Positions 18,618 through 27,451 are shown, numbered from the stretch's first letter. The stretch: 64,000 nt of DNA from UBA7332 sp051652645 (GCA_051652645.1 JBOFUP010000019.1:53466-117465), one strand, 5' to 3'. Notes: a model not told the origin generated them from the sequence alone. A program made the numbers and translations.

Positions 18618-19541
18618 ATGGTTATACAACAACTAGAATACATAGTCGCTCTAGATCGTCATAGACACTTTGTCAAAGCATCTGAAGAATGTGGTGTTTC
18701 ACAACCTACACTCAGTGCGATGATTCAGAAGCTTGAGATCGAATTAGACATAAAGATCTTCGATAGAGACAAACATCCTATTGAGCCAACAGCCATAGGC
18801 AAAAAAATTATTCAACAAGCGACAACAACACTAAACGACCTAAACCGAATTTTTGAAATCGTAAAGTCAGAAGTTAACATGCTTTCTGGCAAACTACAAA
18901 TTGGTATCATTCCTACGGTCTCACCCTATTTGATCCCAGATTATATATCCCTATTTAAATCAAACTATAGTGAAGTTGACTTATCAATCACAGAGATGCG
19001 TAGTGAAGCTATTATTGAAAAAATAACGAATGCTTCTCTTGACATAGGTATAGTAACATCACCAATTAACTCTACAGACGTACTAACAATACCGTTATAC
19101 AAAGAGAAATTCGTAGCATATTTCTCTGATAAAAGTAGCAATAAAGATCAGCCACTAACTCTTAGTAATATCTCTAAGGAGAAACTATGGGTACTTAGAG
19201 AAGGACATTGCGAACAAAAATCCCTTTTTAATGCTTGTGAGCAGAGCGAACTTGGAGAAAACAGCTACGAGGCTGGTAGTATTGAAACATTGATACGTAT
19301 TGTGGATAAAAACAACGGGTATACCATTATCCCTGAGTTGCATAAAATGCTCCTTAATGAGAATCAATTGATAAACATACGGGAGATATCAGAACCTGTA
19401 GCCGAAAGAGAGATCTCACTCATAATACGAAAAGATTATGTCAAGGAGAGGATGCTGAATGCCGTAATCGATACAATCAAGAGTATTATTCCAGAGCATA
19501 TGCTAAACGATAGGATAAAAAAATTCTCCATCCGCTTATAG
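18618..19541 (+). CDS. oxyR: OxyR, LysR-type peroxide sensor
   Basis: A LysR-family transcription activator that senses hydrogen peroxide through a disulfide. The N-terminal winged helix-turn-helix (residues 1-60; ASEECGVSQPTLSAMIQKLE region) is followed by the effector domain. Cys198 in REGHC and Cys207 in NACEQ correspond in spacing and context to the redox pair Cys199/Cys208 of E. coli OxyR. Length 307 residues. It is divergent from a cluster of thiol-redox genes, which are likely targets. Confidence 0.92.
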   Translation: MVIQQLEYIVALDRHRHFVKASEECGVSQPTLSAMIQKLEIELDIKIFDRDKHPIEPTAIGKKIIQQATTTLNDLNRIFEIVKSEVNMLSGKLQIGIIPTVSPYLIPDYISLFKSNYSEVDLSITEMRSEAIIEKITNASLDIGIVTSPINSTDVLTIPLYKEKFVAYFSDKSSNKDQPLTLSNISKEKLWVLREGHCEQKSLFNACEQSELGENSYEAGSIETLIRIVDKNNGYTIIPELHKMLLNENQLINIREISEPVAEREISLIIRKDYVKERMLNAVIDTIKSIIPEHMLNDRIKKFSIRL

Positions 19542-19619
19542 TATAAGCTATACATTGAATTGGTAGGACAGATTAACTCTCCTGCTTGAATTTTCATACT
19601 TACTTAAATGATAAATACA

Positions 19620-19669
19620 AAAAAACGGTCTAGCTAAGTCAATACGACAAAGGCTAAACCGTTTTTTTA
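19620..19669. terminator. Terminator after oxyR, likely bidirectional
   Basis: The imperfect stem AAAAACGGTcTAGC with GCTAaACCGTTTTT lies between converging genes and has T-runs in both directions. Confidence 0.7.
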
Positions 19670-19712
19670 TTCTGTAAATTAATTGTATTGAGTATTATCT
19701 CTTATAATGCAA

Positions 19713-20894
19713 TTATCTCTTACGTCTAGTCATATCCAATATGTATCCCGTTGGGCAGAAAAATCTGCACCAAGGCTTTTGAAAAAAGACAGATAGAATA
19801 AGGAATATTGAAGCTAAAATCAATACAGTCACTGAAGCTGATTCAATCAAAAATGCTGCAAATGGTTCAATATCTGACAACCATGTCGATGACATACCAG
19901 AAAGAAGAGCTACAACTATTAAAACCACGAATGTCGGTTGAAACTTAGAGAGCAAATCAGACACTCTATGAGGTATCTTAACTTTCTTCTTGGTTATCTT
20001 ACCCACCAGCTCCTGCAAAGCCCCAAAAGGACAAACATAGATGCAATAGAAAGGCTTTTTTGTTACAAGGGGTAAGAATAATGCTAATACCAATAGTATG
20101 ATAAGCATTAACTGACCACTTAGGGATACCCCGTTAAGCAACCAATTATAACCCGTAGATAGAGATAACATCCTTCCCTGCCATAAACCAAGTACTATAG
20201 CTGAACTACTTAAAAGCAACCATCTTAAATTCTTCATTTTAGATGGTGAAAAGTATGATATCAGAGCAAATATAACTATCAACCACGCAGCAATATCCTT
20301 TATTATGTTAACCCAATTTCTCGGAGGATTAAAGTCCCCAACAGTTAGCATAGATAGTCGTTTGCGCAACGATGAAATCACAGCATCACTTGTCATTGTT
20401 GCTCCAGAGACTGCATCAACCTCTTGAGATATGGCCTGATCGACTGTTAGGCCAGTCCACGAATCAAAAAGAGCTCCTCTCTTCACCCTTCTAACAAAAC
20501 TTGGAGTCTCATCATTTGGCATTATCTCAACACCTACTACAACCTTGTTTGTGTCTAAACCGATAAGAACAGGAGTTGGACCAGCGTACCCAATGAACTC
20601 ATCTGAGTATGGAGAGCTTTCCACTGCATATCCCAATAGAGACCCATCTTGTGAAAACATCATGTAAAGTTCTGATTCTCCTTTTTCGCAACTAACTGCA
20701 TCAGGAAAGAGAGCCAACATCTCTGCACTCAAACCATTTGGTGATGAGGCAGAATCTACCGTCTCACTACCATTTGATTGATAATTATCACCCCCTTTAG
20801 CCTTACGACCCAAAAAAGCTAGTGCGATTGAAACGATAACTATTACAGCTATACGCAGAATAAGCTTGTAATTGACTACATTACTATTTGCCAT
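19713..20894 (-). CDS. FMN-binding / 4Fe-4S membrane electron-transfer protein (NosR/RnfG-like)
   Basis: The 393-residue membrane protein has an N-terminal helix, a periplasmic FMN-binding domain with the flavinylation motif SGAT (163-166, probable FMN-threonine at 166), then about five helices. Two CxxxCP sites (CIYVCPFGALQ and CRFFCPTGYIL) resemble the 4Fe-4S region of NosR/NirI proteins. It likely passes electrons across the membrane. It is 10 bases downstream of the DAHP synthase gene, so it is in the phenylalanine operon, at a place where tyrA often stands in Bacteroidales. Its partner and electron acceptor are unknown. Confidence 0.8.
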   Translation of the reverse strand: MANSNVVNYKLILRIAVIVIVSIALAFLGRKAKGGDNYQSNGSETVDSASSPNGLSAEMLALFPDAVSCEKGESELYMMFSQDGSLLGYAVESSPYSDEFIGYAGPTPVLIGLDTNKVVVGVEIMPNDETPSFVRRVKRGALFDSWTGLTVDQAISQEVDAVSGATMTSDAVISSLRKRLSMLTVGDFNPPRNWVNIIKDIAAWLIVIFALISYFSPSKMKNLRWLLLSSSAIVLGLWQGRMLSLSTGYNWLLNGVSLSGQLMLIILLVLALFLPLVTKKPFYCIYVCPFGALQELVGKITKKKVKIPHRVSDLLSKFQPTFVVLIVVALLSGMSSTWLSDIEPFAAFLIESASVTVLILASIFLILSVFFQKPWCRFFCPTGYILDMTRRKR

Positions 20895-20904
20895 AAGTTA
20901 AATA

Positions 20905-21972
20905 TTATTTGTTCATAATCTCAACCTGCTGTCTTACTGACTCCTCATGTATCGCCTCCATCACAACTTTCACGAACTCATAGTCCATATCCAAAGATGC
21001 ACCCTGAGCACATCGCTTATTAATAATCTCGTCATAACGACCAGATTGAAGAACTGGCAAGTTGTGATCCCTCTTGTATGTACCTATCTCACGAGCCACT
21101 TTCATTCGCTTACCCAAAGTCTCAAGGAGCTGATTGTCCAACTCATCTATCTGACGGCGAAGATCAGAAAGGCTCTCTGTTGAATCAACAGCATCACGAA
21201 CAACCAACATATTATAGATCAAACCTAATGAATCTGGCGTCACCTGCTGATCTTTGTCACTCCAGGCTGTATCAGGAGAGCAGTGTGACTCAACTATCAG
21301 CCCATCAAAACGAAGATCAAGAGCCTGCTGCGAAAGAGGTGCAATAAGCTCTCTTTTACCACCTATATGACTAGGGTCACACACAATAGGAAGATTTGGA
21401 ATACGACGTCTTAGTTCGATAGGTATATGCCACATTGGCATATTACGATACAGCTTCTTTTCATAAGTACTAAAGCCTCTATGAATAGCACCTATCTTTG
21501 TAATGCCTGCGTTATAAACACGCTCGATAGCACCTATCCACAACTCCAAATCAGGATTAACTGGATTTTTGATAAGTACTACTTTATCACTTCCCACTAG
21601 CGCATCAGCAATCTCCTGAACAGCAAAAGGGTTAGCCGTTGTGCGAGCTCCTATCCAAAGTATATCTATATCGTGAGCTATAGCCTCTTCAACATGTTTG
21701 CGAGTAGCTACCTCAGTGGCTGTATACATACCCAACTCACTCTTTACTCTTTGCATCCACTTAAGACCTACAGAGCCTACACCCTCAAACCCTCCTGGTT
21801 TAGTACGTGGTTTCCATATACCTGCACGGAAAATATTAAATCCACTAGCCCTAAGTTGGCGTGCACTCTCCATCACCTGCTCTTCTGTCTCTGCACTACA
21901 AGGACCTGCAATAACAAGAGGTCTCTCTGCGTTAATACCTGGAAGTAATATACTCTGAAGTTGAAGTGTCAT
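20905..21972 (-). CDS. Bifunctional DAHP synthase / chorismate mutase
   Basis: Catalyses the first step of the shikimate pathway (PEP plus erythrose-4-phosphate to DAHP) and the chorismate-to-prephenate step. Residues 1-260 are a type I-beta DAHP synthase (AGPCSAE, RAGIWKPRTKPGGFEG, DPSHIGGKR). Residues from about 265 to 355 form an AroQ-type chorismate mutase (LRRQIDELDNQLLETLGKRM). This C-terminal fusion is typical for Bacteroidota. It follows the aminotransferase gene by only two bases and is controlled by the upstream Phe attenuator. Confidence 0.95.
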   Translation of the reverse strand: MTLQLQSILLPGINAERPLVIAGPCSAETEEQVMESARQLRASGFNIFRAGIWKPRTKPGGFEGVGSVGLKWMQRVKSELGMYTATEVATRKHVEEAIAHDIDILWIGARTTANPFAVQEIADALVGSDKVVLIKNPVNPDLELWIGAIERVYNAGITKIGAIHRGFSTYEKKLYRNMPMWHIPIELRRRIPNLPIVCDPSHIGGKRELIAPLSQQALDLRFDGLIVESHCSPDTAWSDKDQQVTPDSLGLIYNMLVVRDAVDSTESLSDLRRQIDELDNQLLETLGKRMKVAREIGTYKRDHNLPVLQSGRYDEIINKRCAQGASLDMDYEFVKVVMEAIHEESVRQQVEIMNK

Positions 21973-21974
21973 AA

Positions 21975-23141
21975 TTATCTGTCTAATTTGTTTATTCTAT
22001 CTAGTGCCTCACGCAACATCTCCTCGTTTGCACACAAAGATACTCTTATATATTTATTACCATTTGATCCAAAAATTGACCCTGGTGTTAGGAATAGGTC
22101 TGCTTGATAAAGCAATTTATCTGCTAGCTCTTCGGCGTTGTTGTAACACTCTGGTACTTTACCCCAAAGAAACATCCCACTTTGTTTGCTATCAAATATA
22201 CACCCAAGTCTTGTCAAAATCTCCTCTGCTAATTCACGGCGACGAGAATATATCTCATTCATCCCATCATACCACTCTTCTCCAGACTCTAGAGCCTTTG
22301 AAGCGGCTAGCTGCATAGCCCTAAACATACCAGAATCGATGTTGCTCTTTACCCTTATTATCCACTCAATGAATTGAGGATTTGAAGCAGCCATACCTAT
22401 TCTCCATCCTGGCATATTATGAGACTTACTCAAGGAGTTCATCTCAATACACACCTCCTTAGCACCAGGCACCTGAAGAATACTCAATAGATCCTTATTT
22501 AGAACAAAACTATAAGGATTGTCATTAACAACAACAATATTGTGTCGGCGTGCAAAATCCACTAATCTCTCAAACAACTCATGTGTAGCTTTTGTTCCGG
22601 TAGGCATATTAGGATAATTAACCCACATCAACTTCACGCCACTTAGATCCATTCCCTCTAGCTGTTCGAAGTCTGGCATCCACCCACTCTCTTGAGTCAA
22701 ATCATAAAGCACCACATTTGCTCCAACTATCTTACTCAATGAACTGTAGGTAGGGTAACCTGGGTTAGGAACCAAAACGCTATCCCCTGGATTCAAAAAG
22801 GCCATAGAGATGTGTAATATTCCCTCTTTAGAACCTATAAGAGGCAAAATCTCATTCGTAGGATTTAATTCAACACCAAACCATCTATCGTACCAATTAG
22901 CAAAAGCTGTTCGTAGCTCAATGACTCCATTATATGATTGATACCCATGCGTATTGCTCTTAGAAGCCTCTTCACAGAGCACCTGAATAGTATCGACAGA
23001 AGGTGGTAAATCGGGAGAACCAATACCCAAGTTTATTATCCCTTTACCCTGAGCATTTAATTGAGCAATTTCCTTGAGCTTTCGCGAAAAGTAGTACTCC
23101 TCCACCTTCGATATTCTATCTGCAGGCTTAATATTATTCAT
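21975..23141 (-). CDS. Class I/II aminotransferase of the Phe operon
   Basis: A PLP-dependent aminotransferase, probably converting phenylpyruvate (or 4-hydroxyphenylpyruvate) to the amino acid. I choose the ATG at 23139-23141 (MNNIKPADRISKVEEYYF), giving 388 residues; an upstream in-frame start would overlap pheA. The lysine for PLP is in NSLSKSHNMPGWRIG, with the NYPNMPTGT and NDNPYSF motifs of fold type I enzymes. Its position between pheA and the DAHP synthase/chorismate mutase gene supports an aromatic role, though the fold is also that of LL-diaminopimelate aminotransferases. Confidence 0.88.
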   Translation of the reverse strand: MNNIKPADRISKVEEYYFSRKLKEIAQLNAQGKGIINLGIGSPDLPPSVDTIQVLCEEASKSNTHGYQSYNGVIELRTAFANWYDRWFGVELNPTNEILPLIGSKEGILHISMAFLNPGDSVLVPNPGYPTYSSLSKIVGANVVLYDLTQESGWMPDFEQLEGMDLSGVKLMWVNYPNMPTGTKATHELFERLVDFARRHNIVVVNDNPYSFVLNKDLLSILQVPGAKEVCIEMNSLSKSHNMPGWRIGMAASNPQFIEWIIRVKSNIDSGMFRAMQLAASKALESGEEWYDGMNEIYSRRRELAEEILTRLGCIFDSKQSGMFLWGKVPECYNNAEELADKLLYQADLFLTPGSIFGSNGNKYIRVSLCANEEMLREALDRINKLDR

Positions 23142-23181
23142 TTCGTTTATATTATATTCATTATAAATCCCCAACTCAAAT

Positions 23182-24027
23182 TCATTCATGCACATAAGAT
23201 GCCTCAACATACTCTCCCAATATAGATAGATCCTTGATAAGAGGCATTATAGCCTCTAGAGACTGTCTATATCTAGTGATGCTATCAAAGGTAAGATCTA
23301 TATAGAACAAATACTCCCACTCGCTGCCAACAATAGGCAAAGATTGTATCTTCGTCAAGTTTATATTATAGTACGACAATATTGATAACACTTGAGCAAG
23401 TGATCCCTGTGAATGTGGAAGAGCAAAAGCCAATGACGCTTTATTGACCAACGACTCATCTTTAAAATCAAGAGCACTATCCTTGTCTGTGAGCATCATA
23501 AAGCGAGTATAGTTACGCTTATTACTCTCTATGCCAGCATACAACACCTCAAGCCCATAAACCTCAGCGGCAGCCTTGGCACAGATAGCAGCAACACCCT
23601 TGAGGTTCTTCTGAGCTATCTCTCGTGCACTCATTGCTGTATCTAACTTCTCAACCACTCTCATCGTAGGATATTGAGATAGGAAATCACGACACTGCAT
23701 AAGAGCTATAGGGTGAGAACCAACTTCACTAATTTGATCTACACCTTGACCAGGAATAGCCACAAGACAGTGTTCTATACGAAGTTTATGTTCGCCAATA
23801 ATTGTCAACCCACTCTTGTTTAGTAGCTCATAATTCGGAAGAAGTGTCCCTGCAATTGTATTCTCTATGGCAGCAACAGCAAAATCAGCTCTCCCATTGG
23901 ATATGCTCTCAAATAACTCTTGAAAGGTATCACAAGGTACCACCTCCACACTCTCCGATTTAAAATACTCTCTGGCGGCAACTTCATGGAAGCAACCCGC
24001 AACCCCTTGTATGGCTACTCTTTTCAT
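23182..24027 (-). CDS. pheA: Prephenate dehydratase
   Basis: Converts prephenate to phenylpyruvate. The 281 residues comprise the PDT domain (1-180; ENTIAGTLLPNYELL and the catalytic-site motif NYTRFMML) and a C-terminal ACT domain (about 195-281; SLAFALPHSQGSLAQVL and NLTKIQSLPI) that usually binds phenylalanine for feedback inhibition. It is the first structural gene after a leader peptide and terminator, so both transcription and activity should respond to Phe. Confidence 0.95.
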   Translation of the reverse strand: MKRVAIQGVAGCFHEVAAREYFKSESVEVVPCDTFQELFESISNGRADFAVAAIENTIAGTLLPNYELLNKSGLTIIGEHKLRIEHCLVAIPGQGVDQISEVGSHPIALMQCRDFLSQYPTMRVVEKLDTAMSAREIAQKNLKGVAAICAKAAAEVYGLEVLYAGIESNKRNYTRFMMLTDKDSALDFKDESLVNKASLAFALPHSQGSLAQVLSILSYYNINLTKIQSLPIVGSEWEYLFYIDLTFDSITRYRQSLEAIMPLIKDLSILGEYVEASYVHE

Positions 24028-24045
24028 AGATTGTTATTATTTGTT

Positions 24046-24087
24046 TCAAAAAAATAGGCCCACTCAAAAGTTTGAGCGGGCCTATTC
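24046..24087 (-). terminator. Attenuator terminator in the pheA leader
   Basis: On the minus strand a 15-bp stem (24072-24086 with 24053-24067, one G-U pair) is followed by seven T, and ends about 20 bases before pheA. Its 5' arm contains CCCGCTC, which is exactly complementary to GAGCGGG placed directly after the leader-peptide stop (24137-24143). The second pairing would form an antiterminator. Confidence 0.88.
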
Positions 24088-24143
24088 TGTATCGTTACTC
24101 ACTTCGTGGTAGCAACTCTAGATTAACATACGACACCCCGCTC

Positions 24144-24203
24144 TTACTTAACAAAGAAGTAAAAGAAGAAGAAAAAAAAGTATGTAAAGCTATTCTGCTG
24201 CAT
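24144..24203 (-). CDS. Phenylalanine leader peptide
   Basis: A 19-codon reading frame encodes MQQNSFTYFFFFFFYFFVK and then TAA. It has nine Phe codons, eight of them in a block with one Tyr between. It starts about 25 bases downstream of the predicted transcription start, and its stop codon abuts the antiterminator strand. Like PheL of enterobacteria, it should make the ribosome stall when charged tRNA-Phe is scarce, freeing the antiterminator and letting transcription enter pheA. It is too short for normal gene finders; I found it by translating the leader. Confidence 0.9.
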   Translation of the reverse strand: MQQNSFTYFFFFFFYFFVK

Positions 24204-24235
24204 ATACTAAGTAATTTATGTTTATGTTTCTTCCA

Positions 24236-24266
24236 CAAAAGTAGAATTTTGTTTGATATTTGCAAA
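24236..24266 (-). promoter_or_regulatory. Promoter of the Phe operon
   Basis: Minus-strand TTTG (24263-24266) and TACTTTTG (24236-24243) are separated by 19 bases. Transcription would start near 24229, giving a leader of about 200 bases. Confidence 0.75.
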
Positions 24267-24317
24267 TAGTTACACTATAAATCAACAAAAAAAGAGACTT
24301 TAAGTGACATCTGTATC

Positions 24318-25013
24318 CTATTTCGTCAATCTTCTCCAATTAAAGTAGCCATATATTGAGTTTATAAAATATGCACCCCACATGGCAACCATAATAAAAG
24401 AGTGCTCTCCTCCATTTTTATATGATGTTACCCAAAGAACGACAGTCAAGAGATTAACCACTATCCAAAGAACCCACTGCTCTACATATGCACGTATAGC
24501 AAGAAGCATCGCAATAACAGACAATACCGAACTAGCCGAATCAAGCATAGGGGCAGATCCCTTTATCCACCCAAGTAGATAACTATAAGCCACAATAACA
24601 AAAGCAGATCCTACAACCAAAAGCAGACGCTGAATAGGTGTAAGGTATCTACTCTTGACTAGCCCCTCTTCTTCATGCTTCTTATTTAGATGCTTAGACC
24701 AGAAATAGTAACCTACAAATTGCATTGGAAGGTAAAATCCCATATTGAGCATAACCTCACCCCAGAAAGAGGACTTAGCTGCTACAATTGTGTAGAGCGT
24801 TGCATTAAATGCCCCAACCACAAAGTTCAATATATTACCTTTGGCTGCTAATAGGACACACAATATACCACTCATACTTGTAAACAAAGCAAGTGCGCTC
24901 AACTCCTTCGATTCATAACCTTTATATAGATTCCCGAACAATACGAATGATAACAGAAAGACATCAAATGCATTAAAACGAATATCTCTTACTGACCTTA
25001 TCAAATTAAACAT
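24318..25013 (-). CDS. pnuC: PnuC-family nicotinamide riboside (or related vitamin) transporter
   Basis: An inner-membrane facilitator that takes up nicotinamide riboside; relatives in the family carry thiamine or riboflavin. The 231 residues form about seven helices, with the family segments GAFNATLYTIVAAKSSFWGE, GFYLPMQFVGYYFW and EQWVLWIVVNLLTVVLW. No TPP or other riboswitch is evident upstream, so the nicotinamide riboside version is preferred but not certain. It starts 18 bases after the ABC-F gene and is probably in its operon. Confidence 0.85.
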   Translation of the reverse strand: MFNLIRSVRDIRFNAFDVFLLSFVLFGNLYKGYESKELSALALFTSMSGILCVLLAAKGNILNFVVGAFNATLYTIVAAKSSFWGEVMLNMGFYLPMQFVGYYFWSKHLNKKHEEEGLVKSRYLTPIQRLLLVVGSAFVIVAYSYLLGWIKGSAPMLDSASSVLSVIAMLLAIRAYVEQWVLWIVVNLLTVVLWVTSYKNGGEHSFIMVAMWGAYFINSIYGYFNWRRLTK

Positions 25014-25031
25014 ATACTCGATATTGTATTA

Positions 25032-26666
25032 TTATCTCTTCTCTATCTCTCGTAAAGAATCCATTTTCTTCTTTCTCAAGAAGCCATATATATCCTCAAG
25101 ATGCTCTGTAACCTTCTTATTACCGAACTCATAAACCTTCTCTACTAATCCATCAAGAAAGTCACGGTCGTGTGATACCAATATAATAGTACCATCATAG
25201 TCCTTTAATGCTGACTTCAAGATATCCTTAGTTTTCATATCCAAATGGTTAGTCGGCTCATCGAGTATTAATAAGTTTACTGGGTTCAGAAGAAGTTTAA
25301 TCATTGCTAAACGCGTACGCTCACCACCAGAAAGAACCTTAACCTTTTTCGTTGAAGCCTCTCCTCCAAACATAAATGCGCCAAGATAATCTTTAACCTT
25401 TAGTCGGGCATCACCAACGGCTATATCATCAATAGTCTGAAAAACTGTCAACTCCTCATCAAGTAGTGAAGCCTCATTCTGAGCAAAGTAACCTATCTGA
25501 ACATTGTGACCAAGCTCAAGCTTACCTTCAAAATCAATATCACCCATGATACTCTTTATCATAGTTGACTTACCCTCTCCGTTCTTACCCACAAAGGCTA
25601 CCTTCTGTCCACGCTCAATAGTGAAATTCGCATTAGAATATACAACATGATCCCCATACGACTTACCAAGGCCATCGGCAACAACAGGGTAACTACCCGA
25701 TCTAGGAGAAGGTGGAAACTTTAATCTTAGGGCTGAAGTATCCTCTTCATCAACCTCAATAATATCTAATTTTTCAAGCATCTTCACGCGAGACTGAACC
25801 TGAAGAGTCTTTGAGTAAGTACCCTTAAATCGCTCAATAAACTCTCGGTTCTCTGCAATCATCTTCTGCTGCTCCTCATATTGTTTCTGCTGCTGTTGAC
25901 GGCGCTCCTTACGAAGCTCAAGATATTTAGAGTAATTAACCTTATAATCATATATACGCCCCATAGTAACCTCTATAGTACGCGTGGTTATATTGTCAAT
26001 AAATGCTCTATCGTGTGAAATAACCACTACGGCCTGACCATTAGAGATCAAGAACTCCTCCAACCACTGTATCGACTCAATATCCAAGTGGTTCGTTGGC
26101 TCATCGAGAAGCAAAACGTCTGGCTTTTTCAAAAGAAGCTTAGCAAGCTCAATACGCATACGCCAACCACCTGAGAACTCGCTTGTTTGACGTGTGAAGT
26201 CCTCACGTGAAAAGCCTAATCCAAGAAGTATCTTCTCTACATCCTCAGCAAAATTAGTCAAGTCAATCGTGTAAAACTTCTCACTCAAGGTTGACACCTT
26301 TTCTATAAGTTCGTAGTACGAATCCGAATCGTAATCCGTACGCTCAGCCATCTCCTTATTTAGTTCTTCTATCTCAGCTTCCATCTCAAAGAGATGAGCA
26401 AAAGCCTGCGAGGTCTCCTCAAAGACTGTTCTACCATCATGAGTCATCAAATGCTGTGGCAAATAAGCGATAACACTCTCCTTAGGAGCCGAAACCTTAC
26501 CACGAGTAGCCTGCCTATCACCAGCCAAGATCTTTAGTAAGGTGGACTTTCCTGCTCCATTCTTACCCATCAAGGCTATACGATCCTTCTCATTGATTAC
26601 AAAAGATATATTCTCAAAAAGGGTACTACCACCAAACTCTACCGTTAATCCATCAACTGATATCAT
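25032..26666 (-). CDS. ABC-F ribosome-associated ATPase (YbiT-like)
   Basis: A soluble protein with two ATP-binding cassettes and no membrane segment, acting on ribosomes. Each cassette has Walker A (GKNGAGKST and GKNGEGKST), a signature (SGGWRMR and LSGGERTR) and Walker B with DEPTNHLD. Between them lies the charged ABC-F linker (RKERRQQQQKQYEEQQK region). The 544 residues and short C-terminus resemble YbiT-type housekeeping ABC-F proteins rather than the antibiotic-resistance group, though this needs a tree. Confidence 0.92.
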   Translation of the reverse strand: MISVDGLTVEFGGSTLFENISFVINEKDRIALMGKNGAGKSTLLKILAGDRQATRGKVSAPKESVIAYLPQHLMTHDGRTVFEETSQAFAHLFEMEAEIEELNKEMAERTDYDSDSYYELIEKVSTLSEKFYTIDLTNFAEDVEKILLGLGFSREDFTRQTSEFSGGWRMRIELAKLLLKKPDVLLLDEPTNHLDIESIQWLEEFLISNGQAVVVISHDRAFIDNITTRTIEVTMGRIYDYKVNYSKYLELRKERRQQQQKQYEEQQKMIAENREFIERFKGTYSKTLQVQSRVKMLEKLDIIEVDEEDTSALRLKFPPSPRSGSYPVVADGLGKSYGDHVVYSNANFTIERGQKVAFVGKNGEGKSTMIKSIMGDIDFEGKLELGHNVQIGYFAQNEASLLDEELTVFQTIDDIAVGDARLKVKDYLGAFMFGGEASTKKVKVLSGGERTRLAMIKLLLNPVNLLILDEPTNHLDMKTKDILKSALKDYDGTIILVSHDRDFLDGLVEKVYEFGNKKVTEHLEDIYGFLRKKKMDSLREIEKR

Positions 26667-26720
26667 TCCTCGCCTCTCTAGTTTATTGTTATTATTACTT
26701 ATGCTATTATATTCTGACTA

Positions 26721-26751
26721 CAAAATTATTCCTTTCTAGCCGTACAACAAA
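26721..26751 (-). promoter_or_regulatory. Promoter of ABC-F/pnuC
   Basis: Minus-strand TTTG (26748-26751) and TAATTTTG (26721-26728) with a 19-base spacer. Confidence 0.65.
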
Positions 26752-26853
26752 GCAGAAAGCAATAATAATGGTAGATAGTAGGTGAGATAAATAAGGAATT
26801 ACCAATAAGAAAGCGTAAAAACAAACAGTGTAACGAAAATGTAACACGATCGA

Positions 26854-26885
26854 TTTGCACAGTTGAACAACATACACTACTTTTG
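26854..26885 (+). promoter_or_regulatory. Promoter of the 101-residue hypothetical gene
   Basis: TTTG (26854-26857), a 20-base spacer, then TACTTTTG (26878-26885). The start codon is about 130 bases further on, so the transcript has a long leader. Confidence 0.7.
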
Positions 26886-26887
26886 CA

Positions 26888-26922
26888 ATGTGATTTAAAG
26901 GAGACACGCTCCTTAACATCAC
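26888..26922 (+). promoter_or_regulatory. Stem-loop at the start of a long 5' leader
   Basis: TGTGAT..AAAGGAG pairs with CTCCTTAA..TCACA right at the predicted 5' end of the transcript. It contains a GGAG/CTCC core and could regulate translation or stabilise the mRNA. Confidence 0.4.
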
Positions 26923-27023
26923 AAGAAGTGTTCATTGAAAAAGTGTAAGAGATCAGATAAACCAGCCCTATGCATATTGCAATGGGAAATCAACATCATT
27001 AATATACTCAAATATTTTATATT

Positions 27024-27329
27024 ATGAATTTACAAGGTTTATTGATTAGAGAACTAAACACATTAGGGTTCATCTACTATCCAAGCGTTAAACGCAGTAT
27101 GCGTAAAGCACAATCAACAGATTTTTACTCTACTACTATTGTAGAACTAAGTGAAAATGGTGACTGCACAGTAATTCTTTCTACTCTAACTGGTTCGAAT
27201 GAATCAAACAAGAGCAGCAACGAAGTTAGACAATTTAATCTAAAATCAAATGCATCAATAAATGATGTTACAGATTTTATCACCTCATTTATCAAACCAG
27301 GGATAGCACAACACAAATACGTTGCATAA
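27024..27329 (+). CDS. Small conserved-looking cytoplasmic protein, function unknown
   Basis: I do not recognise this 101-residue protein. It has no signal peptide or membrane segment, is rich in Ser, Asn and Thr, and starts MNLQGLLIRELNTLGF. The gene has a strong promoter and a structured leader of about 130 bases, which supports that it is real. It stands alone, divergent from the ABC-F gene. No motif points to a function. Confidence 0.6.
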   Translation: MNLQGLLIRELNTLGFIYYPSVKRSMRKAQSTDFYSTTIVELSENGDCTVILSTLTGSNESNKSSNEVRQFNLKSNASINDVTDFITSFIKPGIAQHKYVA

Positions 27330-27405
27330 TCCCTAAAGATTAAAAACTACACTATCTGATTATCTTGCTACTATTTCAAGGAAACAAACTTCACACTAAC
27401 GAATT

Positions 27406-27451
27406 GAAGCCAACGAATTCTCAATACAGAGATTCTCGGGGCTTTTTTTTT
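27406..27451 (+). terminator. Probable terminator of the 101-residue gene
   Basis: AAGCC...GGCTT with imperfect inner pairing (GAATTCT with AGATTC) is followed by eight T. The rest of 27452-28060 shows no gene I can support. Confidence 0.55.

Noticed and set aside
23142..23210. Upstream start for the aminotransferase gene
   Set aside because: It would overlap pheA by 29 bases, and the family's usual N-terminus begins at MNNIKPADRISKVEEYYF.
24318..25030. TPP or other riboswitch ahead of pnuC
   Set aside because: The gene starts 18 bases after the ABC-F gene, leaving no room for one, and no riboswitch core was seen.
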